11,341 bases of DNA from DASUCS01 sp041166365 (GTDB lineage: Bacteria; Actinomycetota; Acidimicrobiia; Acidimicrobiales; JACDCH01), in assembly GCA_041166365.1 (NCBI GenBank), contig JBEEFX010000083.1:1-11341 (forward strand), in the 5' to 3' direction. The notes under the pieces were generated by a model. It saw only the letters and a list, made by a program, of their open reading frames with translations, did not search any database and was not told the origin of the DNA. Made by a program: the position numbers and the translations under genes. Of this stretch, positions 1 to 5,553 are shown piece by piece. Positions within the stretch are counted from its first letter, which is position 1. Each line of letters starts with the position of its first letter.

Positions 1-1010
1 AGCTTGTACACGCCGGGGAGCAAGCCTTCGAGCGCGTAGGCACCGTCTTCTTGGGACGCCGCCGACGACACGAGCAGCGGACCGTTCTTGCTCTCGCGAA
101 TGGCTTCGACGGTGATGCGTCCGACGCCCTTGGTGGTGCTGAGCGCGTTGACGGTTCCGGCAATCGACCCGCCGAGGTCGGCCGACGCGGCCCCTTGTTT
201 GCTGACCGCGCCTGCGGGGGCACCGCCCGCGCCGCCCGGTGCGCTGGCGAAGAAGGAAGCGGGCACGGACTTGGCGAGCTCGTCGCGGCCGAGCACCTTG
301 CTGAGGCCGAACAGGAATGCGAACGCCCACAATGCGACGACGAGCGCGAGTACGGCGACGGTCAACAGGCCGCGCCCCACGACGGGACGTTGCGTGAACG
401 TGCCTTGGGCTTCGAGCTGTTCGTGACCGGCCTCGGCGAGCACGGTGAGCGGGTGGTTGGAGTCCGCTCCCCAGAGGCGACGTTTGCCCCGCACGTGCAG
501 CGCGGTGCCGATCGTTTCTCCCGGCGGCACTTCGACAGATGCAGGCTCGAATCTGAAGCGCACCGCGCGCTCCGGATCGGTTCCCGCGAAGGCGAGCGTC
601 ACGGGCGTGTTGCCCGTGTTCTCCGCCATGATCGTGAAGCGGGCCTTGCCCTTGCCGAGGACGACCTGCGGCACGAGCATCATCGACGCCTGCGTGACCG
701 GCACGACCGAGAGCTCGATGTCGGCATAGGCGACGTCTTGGCGGTTGACGGATGAGGTCACCTCGACGGTGACGGTGTGGTCGCCGGCCGGGAATTCCGG
801 TGGCAGCGTGATGCGGAGCTGGATGCGGCCGTTGGTCTCGGGGAACAGCGCGAGCTGTGCCGGTGTCGACGCGACCCAATCGAGGTCGAGCCCGATGATG
901 CGGGCGGTGATGCCGTCGATCGTGTCGCCCGTGTTGAACACGTCGATGTCGACGACCACGGACGATCCCGGTGACAGGACGAAGGATCGCTCGGCGAACT
1001 CGATGCGCAT
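1..1010 (-). CDS. Probable membrane-spanning eCIS-associated protein with Ig-like domains and carboxypeptidase-regulatory-like domain (partial)
   Basis: This frame runs from ATG at 1010 to the left edge without a stop, so about 336 residues are seen and the C-terminus is missing. There is no N-terminal signal peptide. Residues 1-105 and 106-205 look like two Ig-like beta-sandwich domains of the type seen in bacterial repeat and adhesin proteins, with recurring 'NTG' turns near residues 26 and 131. Residues 214-236 form a strongly hydrophobic segment, read as one transmembrane helix. A Gly/Ala/Ser-rich linker follows (255-280). From residue 280 the pattern G-x-I-x-G-T-V, then D-G-x-Y and L-x-P-G-x-Y, matches the start of a carboxypeptidase regulatory-like fold. 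The gene begins 12 bases after the DUF4255 stop, so the two are probably cotranscribed. No strong Shine-Dalgarno is visible. By context it may tie a contractile injection system to the membrane; that role is inference. Confidence 0.8.
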   Translation of the reverse strand, partial: MRIEFAERSFVLSPGSSVVVDIDVFNTGDTIDGITARIIGLDLDWVASTPAQLALFPETNGRIQLRITLPPEFPAGDHTVTVEVTSSVNRQDVAYADIELSVVPVTQASMMLVPQVVLGKGKARFTIMAENTGNTPVTLAFAGTDPERAVRFRFEPASVEVPPGETIGTALHVRGKRRLWGADSNHPLTVLAEAGHEQLEAQGTFTQRPVVGRGLLTVAVLALVVALWAFAFLFGLSKVLGRDELAKSVPASFFASAPGGAGGAPAGAVSKQGAASADLGGSIAGTVNALSTTKGVGRITVEAIRESKNGPLLVSSAASQEDGAYALEGLLPGVYK

Positions 1011-1022
1011 GGAAGTGGTCCG

Positions 1023-1712
1023 TTACGCCTTGGCGGGGGCGTCGTCGCCGTTGAGCGGCTCGCGGTGTCCTTCGACGACGACCGATCCGCCTCGGCGGGT
1101 GCGCGTCGGCCGCGGCACGTCGCCCAACGTCTTAGTCGGAGGGACGCGTCGCTCCGGCAGACGGTTGAGGCCGTACTCGATGCCCTCGGTCGGCGGGCCG
1201 GCTTCGACCCATCCGAACGCGTCGACTTCGATGGTGACTCGCACTTCGAGCCCGGGCTTGAGCTGCCCGTCGAGCGTGCTCGAGAAGTCACCGGGCTTGC
1301 GCTGCTCGCTGCTGGCGATCTCCAGCAGGATCGGCGACAACTTCTTGAAGTCGTCGGGCACGTGCTCGGCCGGTAGCTCAGCGCTGCTGAGGACCGCGCG
1401 CAGCACCGAGCCGAGTAGCTGGTGCTCGTCGCGCAACTCGCTGGCCCATGCAGTGACGAAGTAGGTGAGATGCACCACGGGGTACGGCGGCCGGCGGTAC
1501 ACCTGACCGTCTTCGGTCATCTCGATCTGGCCCGCTTGGGCGCGAGGCGCCGAGCGTTTGACGTCCCAGAGGTAGACGTTCACCGACGGCTTCGTGATGC
1601 CGGAGCCCCACGCTCGGTCGGGCGCCGCGAAGGAGACATCGATCGCCGCCTCGGGCAATGGAACCGTGGCGCGCAGGAATTTCTCGAGCGCTTGATCGAC
1701 GAGGTGGATCAA
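1023..1712 (-). CDS. DUF4255 (Pvc16-type) eCIS / phage-tail-like protein
   Basis: A 229-residue protein that I recognise as DUF4255, the Pvc16 N-terminal family found in extracellular contractile injection systems and related phage-tail-like particles. In those particles it is thought to act at the tail terminus or in assembly. Recognisable features are the N-terminal helix (HLVDQALEKFLR), the KPSVNVYLWDVKRS strand region (41-54) and the central RRPPYP...HLTYFVTAWA...EHQLLG block (73-101). The C-terminal 45 residues are proline- and arginine-rich and look disordered. The TTG start at 1712 was chosen because an AAGGGGGA Shine-Dalgarno sits 6 bases upstream and family similarity begins there. 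The frame stays open upstream to an ATG at 1874, but that extension lies in A+T-richer, non-coding-looking sequence. It is the first gene of a leftward unit with the membrane protein. The sheath and tube genes expected of an eCIS would have to lie beyond the left edge. Confidence 0.85.
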   Translation of the reverse strand: MIHLVDQALEKFLRATVPLPEAAIDVSFAAPDRAWGSGITKPSVNVYLWDVKRSAPRAQAGQIEMTEDGQVYRRPPYPVVHLTYFVTAWASELRDEHQLLGSVLRAVLSSAELPAEHVPDDFKKLSPILLEIASSEQRKPGDFSSTLDGQLKPGLEVRVTIEVDAFGWVEAGPPTEGIEYGLNRLPERRVPPTKTLGDVPRPTRTRRGGSVVVEGHREPLNGDDAPAKA

Positions 1713-1718
1713 CGAAGA

Positions 1719-1726
1719 TCCCCCTT
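1719..1726 (-). promoter_or_regulatory. Ribosome binding site deciding the TTG start of the DUF4255 gene
   Basis: The minus strand reads AAGGGGGA, ending 6 bases before TTG at 1712. It is the strongest Shine-Dalgarno-like match in the window. It supports the short, TTG-initiated form of the DUF4255 protein over the longer ATG-initiated frame. Confidence 0.6.
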
Positions 1727-1921
1727 CCGGCCCCCTGGTCCCACCGTGATTCCTTGCTCGCTCGCTGGTCGTCCGCCGAGAGCCGAAGATACCACTCAAA
1801 TCCATGCCGTAATAGCTCGTCTTGTTACGAATATGAGGGATTTGCCTGCCACCTATTTGTGTGAAAACCGGCATGTCGGGCTGGCGATCCCTTCTCGGCC
1901 AGGGCAGTATGTGTTCGGGCT

Positions 1922-1938
1922 ATGACACCAATAGTCAT
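1922..1938. promoter_or_regulatory. Inverted repeat, candidate operator upstream of enoyl-CoA hydratase
   Basis: ATGAC at 1922-1926 and its exact reverse complement GTCAT at 1934-1938 are separated by 7 bases. The spacing of about one helical turn and the A+T-rich setting fit a dimeric repressor site, for example of TetR or GntR type. No regulator gene lies in the window and a 5-base half-site can arise by chance. Confidence 0.3.
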
Positions 1939-1990
1939 TAAGGGTGGTTTGGATCCTGCGGCATTTGGACGAAAACGCGAGACTGCGGGC

Positions 1991-2764
1991 ATGGAAACAG
2001 TGGGATACGAGGTCGACGGGCACGTGGCCACGATCACCTACAACCGGCCCGAGGCCCTCAACGCGGTCAACGGGGCCATGCGCCGTGACCTGAACGACGC
2101 CTTCGGGCAGTTCCGCGACGACCCGGACGCCTGGGTGGCGATCGTCACCGGTGCGGGGAAGGCCTTTTGCGTCGGCGCCGACCTGCGCGACGGTCAGCAC
2201 TCGGCGGGGGAATTCCCGGGCACGTTCTGGGAGAAGCCGACGCAGAACTCGTTCGAGAGCGGCTGGGAGATCTTCAAGCCCGTCATCGCCGCGGTGAACG
2301 GCCACTGCCTCGGCTACGGGCTCACCTTGGTCACGTGGTGTGACTTCGTGATCGCCAGCGAGCGCGCCACGTTCGGCTATCCGGAGGTGCTCCTGGGCGT
2401 GCCCACGATCGTCGGCGCGATCCGCCTGCCAGTGAAGATCGGCTGGCAACCGGCGATGGAGCTGTTGCTCACCGGCGAGCGCATCGATGCGGCCAAGGCC
2501 AAGGAGGTCGGCATCGCGGGATGGGTCGTTGCGCACGACGACCTCATGGCCGAAGCGCGGGCCCTGGCCGGCCGCCTCCTCGCCGGGGCGCCGCTCGCAC
2601 AGCGCGCGATCAAGGAGGTCGCGACGCGCTCGCAGCATCTTCCCGCGCTCGAAGCGATTCGGTTCGGTGAGACGATGCGCAAGGTTGCGACCGCGACGGA
2701 CGACGCGGTCGAAGGGATGAAGGCCGCGGCCGAGGGCCGCACGCCGGAATGGCGAGGGCGATGA
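1991..2764 (+). CDS. Enoyl-CoA hydratase/isomerase family protein (crotonase superfamily)
   Basis: A 257-residue crotonase, the usual length for the family, predicted to hydrate trans-2-enoyl-CoA to 3-hydroxyacyl-CoA in the cytoplasm during beta-oxidation. The CoA-binding/oxyanion-hole segments are present: IVTGAGKAFCVGADL (51-65) and AAVNGHCLGYG (100-110). Both glutamates used by classical hydratases appear conserved, Glu132 in YPEVLLG and Glu157 in AMELLLTG, aligned by eye to Glu144 and Glu164 of the rat enzyme. The usual IPGAGG turn after the first glutamate is replaced by VPTIVGA. The C-terminus ends in the family's EG...R-x-P-x-W-x-G-R signature. ATG at 1991 is preferred because the crotonase fold begins there. 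An in-frame ATG at 1922 would add 23 unrelated residues. The stop overlaps the next gene's ATG by 4 bases, implying translational coupling. The acyl chain handled is unknown. Confidence 0.9.
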   Translation: METVGYEVDGHVATITYNRPEALNAVNGAMRRDLNDAFGQFRDDPDAWVAIVTGAGKAFCVGADLRDGQHSAGEFPGTFWEKPTQNSFESGWEIFKPVIAAVNGHCLGYGLTLVTWCDFVIASERATFGYPEVLLGVPTIVGAIRLPVKIGWQPAMELLLTGERIDAAKAKEVGIAGWVVAHDDLMAEARALAGRLLAGAPLAQRAIKEVATRSQHLPALEAIRFGETMRKVATATDDAVEGMKAAAEGRTPEWRGR

Positions 2765-3726
2765 AGGCAGCCGTTTACGACCGCAACGGTCCACCGGACG
2801 TGTTCCGGTACGAGGAGGTGCCGGACCCGCCGGTCCATGCGCGCGGCGTTGTCGTCGCGGTTGCCGCGGTGAGCATCGAAGGTGGCGATGTGCTCAACCG
2901 CGCCGGCGGCGCGCTGATCGGCTCCCCGCACATCGTGGGTTATCAGTGCGCCGGTTACGTCCGCGAGGTGGGTGCCGAGGTGCAGGGGTTGCACGAGGGT
3001 GACGCCGTCGTCTGTGTCATGGGCAACGGCTCACACGCCGAGCTCGTATCGGTGCCCGAGCAAGCCTGCTGGCGCGTACCGTCCGAGTTGTCGATCGAGG
3101 AAGCGGCGTGCGTACCCATCCCGTTCGGCACGGCGGATGACTGTCTCTTCGAGTTCGGGTGCTTGCGTCAAGGCGAGTCCGTGCTCGTACAAGCGGGCGC
3201 GAGCGGAGTGGGGCTGGCCGCGGTGCAGCTCGCGAAGCGTGCGGGTGCGATCGTCTTCGCGACGGCATCGAAGGACGACAAGCTCGCCCGACTCGGTGAC
3301 CTCGGCATCGATCACGGCATCAACTACATGGCCGGCGACTTCGTGCAGGAGGTCAAGCGGCTCACCGACGGCAAAGGCGTCGACGTCGTCGTCGATTCGG
3401 TCGGCGGACAGGTGCTGGCCGGCAGCCTGCGGTGCCTGGCGTATCGCGGTCGCTGCGTGACGGTCGGCAACGCGGGACGAGAGGTGGGGGAGCGCTATGA
3501 CCTCAGCTCGTTGATGGGCGGCAATCAGTCGATCACCGGTGTCTTCCTCGGCGCGGAGATCGCGACCGAACGCGTGCAACGGATGATCGCCCGCCACCTC
3601 GACGACATCGCGGCCGGTCGTCTCCAGGTCGTCGTCGACCGCACGTTCCCTCTGTCGGAGGCCGCCGCGGCCCATGCCTACCTCGAGAGTCGCGAGGCAT
3701 TCGGACGCGTGCTGTTGATTCCCTGA
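2761..3726 (+). CDS. NAD(P)H:quinone oxidoreductase-type medium-chain dehydrogenase (zinc-independent MDR)
   Basis: A 321-residue MDR-superfamily protein of the quinone oxidoreductase/crotonyl-CoA-reductase-like branch. Members reduce quinones or activated double bonds with NAD(P)H, and some act on enoyl thioesters. The N-terminus (MKAAVYDRNGPPDVFRYEEV) is the typical GroES-like opening. The Rossmann cofactor loop AGASGVG is at 145-151, followed by the VQLAKRAGA helix. VDSVGG (211-216) is the usual later signature of this branch. The four-cysteine structural zinc lobe of alcohol dehydrogenases is absent, so it is probably metal-independent. ATG at 2761 overlaps the hydratase stop as ATGA. An in-frame ATG at 2749 would add four residues. 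The pairing with the hydratase suggests that it reduces or recycles an unsaturated intermediate of the same pathway. Its last 49 bases overlap the 3' end of the opposing thioesterase gene. Confidence 0.88.
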   Translation: MKAAVYDRNGPPDVFRYEEVPDPPVHARGVVVAVAAVSIEGGDVLNRAGGALIGSPHIVGYQCAGYVREVGAEVQGLHEGDAVVCVMGNGSHAELVSVPEQACWRVPSELSIEEAACVPIPFGTADDCLFEFGCLRQGESVLVQAGASGVGLAAVQLAKRAGAIVFATASKDDKLARLGDLGIDHGINYMAGDFVQEVKRLTDGKGVDVVVDSVGGQVLAGSLRCLAYRGRCVTVGNAGREVGERYDLSSLMGGNQSITGVFLGAEIATERVQRMIARHLDDIAAGRLQVVVDRTFPLSEAAAAHAYLESREAFGRVLLIP

Positions 3727-4547
3727 GACCGAGCGAGGCTGTCGCGGATCGCGCCACCGACGGAGTGGATGTGCTCGGGCAGGAACAGTTCGAGATGCGC
3801 GCCTTCGACCTCGACCACCTCGAAGCCGCCGCGGAGGTAACGCGACCAACGCAGGCTGATGTCCCCGGCCGCCGCGGCGCGGTTCTCGGTCCCCGTGAAC
3901 AACGCGACCGGGCGTTCGTACGGCCTCGGCTCGTAGCCGAGATAACTCCGCCAGATCGACCGCTTCAACGGCAGCAGATGACGCTCGTCGCCGAGAGACT
4001 TCGGGCGGCGCCGGACGACGTGCAGCCGCGCGAGAAGGCCGATCGACTTGTTCTTCACGCGCAGCACGTTGCGGTAGGCGCCGCCGCGTGCGAGGTGCCA
4101 CGCGTAGTGCCGGCGCTGCTTGCGGTCGGCGAGGTCGAGGTACTCCTGAAGGTGGTACCGGAGGTACCGGCGGGCGCCCTTCGGGTTGAGCTTCGGGCGC
4201 AAGGTGTCGACGAGCCCGATCCACTCCACCGGCTGGTGGTCGGCCTCGAGCTCGCGCGCCAGTTCCAGCGCGACGACTCCACCGAAGGAGAAGCCGGCGA
4301 GCCGGTACGGCGGCGTGATGGGCAGTGTCTCGAGATGGTGACGGTCGAACGCGACCCAACCCTCGACGTCGACGGGAAGGGCATCGGTCGGCGGCGGCTC
4401 GATGCCGTACAACGGCTGATCGGACCCCAGGAACTCGGCGAGCGATGCCAGCCGGTCCCGGTCGGTGGCCCACGTGTGGAGGAAGACGACGGGGGTCTCG
4501 CCGCCCCGCTCGTTGAACGACACCACTGCCGGGCCCCGCTCCTGCAT
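3678..4547 (-). CDS. Type II-like thioesterase (alpha/beta hydrolase, PKS/NRPS thioesterase family)
   Basis: A 289-residue alpha/beta hydrolase resembling thioesterase domains that release acyl chains from CoA or carrier-protein thioesters. The nucleophile elbow GFSFGG (85-90) gives Ser87. Asp114 lies in GLVDTLRP, 27 residues later, the same spacing as Ser80 to Asp107 in the surfactin thioesterase. His251 in the VEGAHLELF motif completes the triad. The region between acid and histidine is longer than usual. Residues 117-205 form a very basic helical lid (RRYLRYHLQEY, RKQRRHYAW, VVRRRPKS) that could bind an acidic carrier protein or membrane. ATG at 4547 is preceded by TAGTCT 8 bases upstream on the same strand, so the transcript may be leaderless. 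No PKS or NRPS genes are in the window, so an editing or acyl-CoA release role is as likely as a biosynthetic one. The 3' end overlaps the opposing dehydrogenase gene. Confidence 0.82.
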   Translation of the reverse strand: MQERGPAVVSFNERGGETPVVFLHTWATDRDRLASLAEFLGSDQPLYGIEPPPTDALPVDVEGWVAFDRHHLETLPITPPYRLAGFSFGGVVALELARELEADHQPVEWIGLVDTLRPKLNPKGARRYLRYHLQEYLDLADRKQRRHYAWHLARGGAYRNVLRVKNKSIGLLARLHVVRRRPKSLGDERHLLPLKRSIWRSYLGYEPRPYERPVALFTGTENRAAAAGDISLRWSRYLRGGFEVVEVEGAHLELFLPEHIHSVGGAIRDSLARSQGINSTRPNASRLSR

Positions 4548-4555
4548 CGGTCGCC

Positions 4556-4561
4556 AGACTA
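4556..4561 (-). promoter_or_regulatory. Candidate -10 element (TAGTCT) for a leaderless thioesterase transcript
   Basis: The minus strand reads TAGTCT, matching TAnnnT, and ends 8 bases before the ATG at 4547. No Shine-Dalgarno sits between them. The same hexamer occurs before the acyl-CoA dehydrogenase ATG. Actinobacteria often initiate leaderless transcripts this way. There is no clear -35 box. Confidence 0.4.
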
Positions 4562-4608
4562 GAGGCGGCAACCGCGACAAGATGGCGCCGCATGGGCGAG
4601 CAGACCTG

Positions 4609-4624
4609 CCGAAGTCCCCTTCGG
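4609..4624. promoter_or_regulatory. Perfect inverted repeat in the thioesterase/LLM divergent spacer
   Basis: CCGAAG at 4609-4614 and CTTCGG at 4619-4624 are perfect reverse complements around a 4-base loop. The repeat lies in the 121-base spacer between the divergent thioesterase and luciferase-like genes. It could be an operator for both, or an RNA hairpin in the leader of the luciferase-like gene. It is short enough to be chance in G+C-rich DNA. Confidence 0.25.
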
Positions 4625-4668
4625 AGGTGCCCGCTTCGGTGTCCTCCTGATGGGGACGGGCGGTCACC

Positions 4669-5544
4669 TTGACGGGCTTCGGGTTGTTCCTGCCGCAGGT
4701 GCGGCTGCCCTTCGAGACCCTGCTCGAGCGTACCCTCCTCGCCGAAGCCGCGGGCTTCGACACGGTGTGGTTCATGGACCACCTCTGGGCCGCTGGCGCG
4801 CCGCAGCTCGACGTGCTCGAGGGGTGGACCACCGCAACTGCGATCGCGGCTCGCACCGAGCGCATTCGCGTCGGCCACATGGTGCTGTGCGACCCCTTCC
4901 GGCATCCGGCCCTGCTCGCGAAGATGGCGGTGTCGCTCGATCACATCAGCGGAGGCCGGCTCGAGCTCGGCATCGGATGGGGCTCATTGCCCGAGGAGCT
5001 GAAGGCCTTCGGGTTCGGCGCCACGCCAGCCGCGGAGCGCAGCGCGCGCCTGGCCGAGACGCTCGAGGTGTTGCAACTGCTCTTCACCGGCGAGTCGGTC
5101 AGCTACCACGGTCGTTTCATCGAGCTCGACGGCGCGTTCTGTCGTCCGATGCCATTGCAGGATCCATTGCCGATCCACGTCGGCGGCGGGGGAGAGAAGC
5201 TCACGTTGCCGCTCGTCGAGCAGTTCGCGCACTGGTGGAACTGTCCTTCGTACGCGGTCGACCGGTTGCAAGAGCTGTTGCCGAAGGTCGGCAACGCGCG
5301 CGTCTCCGTGCAGCACCCGGTGGCCATCGTCGGGGAATCCGATCGTGCCACCGTCGAGCAGACGGTCCATCGGCGGTTCCGAGGATGGGGTGGCATCGTG
5401 TGCGGTACCCCGGACGAGATCACCGCGGCGTTGAACAAGGAGGTCGATCTCGGTGTCGAGCGTTTCGTGATCCAGCTGTGGGACTTCGCCACACCGGCGA
5501 GCATCGACACGTTCGCCCGGGAAGTGATTCCAAGGGTCGCCTAG
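4669..5544 (+). CDS. LLM-class F420-dependent oxidoreductase (luciferase-like monooxygenase family)
   Basis: A 291-residue (beta/alpha)8-barrel protein of the bacterial luciferase-like superfamily. The pattern GHMVLCDPFRHPALLAKMA (69-87), then SLDHISGGRLELGIGWG (89-105), with EE and a trailing G-F-G, is typical of actinobacterial members that use coenzyme F420 rather than FMN. IHVGGGGEK (169-177) is the later barrel signature. They transfer hydride or oxidise diverse substrates, so the substrate cannot be deduced. TTG at 4669 is the only reasonable start: an in-frame TGA lies at 4648-4650, no other start codon falls between them, and family similarity begins at once (GFGLFLPQV). A G-rich stretch (4652-4663) may serve as a weak ribosome site. 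The TAG stop is followed nine bases later by the acyl-CoA dehydrogenase ATG, and the two probably form one functional unit. Confidence 0.88.
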   Translation: MTGFGLFLPQVRLPFETLLERTLLAEAAGFDTVWFMDHLWAAGAPQLDVLEGWTTATAIAARTERIRVGHMVLCDPFRHPALLAKMAVSLDHISGGRLELGIGWGSLPEELKAFGFGATPAAERSARLAETLEVLQLLFTGESVSYHGRFIELDGAFCRPMPLQDPLPIHVGGGGEKLTLPLVEQFAHWWNCPSYAVDRLQELLPKVGNARVSVQHPVAIVGESDRATVEQTVHRRFRGWGGIVCGTPDEITAALNKEVDLGVERFVIQLWDFATPASIDTFAREVIPRVA

Positions 5545-5547
5545 TCT
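5542..5547 (+). promoter_or_regulatory. Candidate -10 element (TAGTCT) before acyl-CoA dehydrogenase, overlapping the upstream stop codon
   Basis: TAGTCT ends 6 bases before the ATG at 5554, the spacing expected when transcription starts at the A of ATG. Its first three bases are also the TAG stop of the luciferase-like gene. The intergenic gap shows no Shine-Dalgarno. The element would allow separate, leaderless expression of the dehydrogenase in addition to readthrough. Confidence 0.4.
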
Positions 5548-5553
5548 CGCCGC

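Larger units (their letters stand above)
1713..1990. promoter_or_regulatory. Divergent intergenic region between the eCIS edge and the enoyl-CoA hydratase
   Basis: This 278-base stretch separates two divergent genes and, from about 1790 to 1980, is clearly richer in A+T than the rest of the window. It should hold promoters for both directions. No convincing -35/-10 pair can be fixed by eye. The one clear element is an inverted repeat, listed separately, 53 bases before the hydratase ATG. I see no RNA gene or credible small ORF here. Confidence 0.5.

Noticed and set aside
51..1464. Several plus-strand open frames across the left end
   Set aside because: They lie opposite the membrane protein and the DUF4255 gene, whose minus-strand frames give recognisable domains.
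1713..1874. N-terminal extension of the DUF4255 protein to an ATG at 1874
   Set aside because: The extension lies in A+T-richer sequence, does not resemble the family, and a strong Shine-Dalgarno precedes the internal TTG at 1712.
1922..1990. N-terminal extension of the enoyl-CoA hydratase to ATG 1922
   Set aside because: The 23 added residues are not part of the crotonase fold, and the ATG is inside the inverted repeat.
3031..4944. Long minus-strand open frame of 637 codons
   Set aside because: It covers the antisense of the dehydrogenase and luciferase-like genes and another frame of the thioesterase. Its Arg/Pro-rich translation has no domain, while the thioesterase frame shows an intact catalytic triad.
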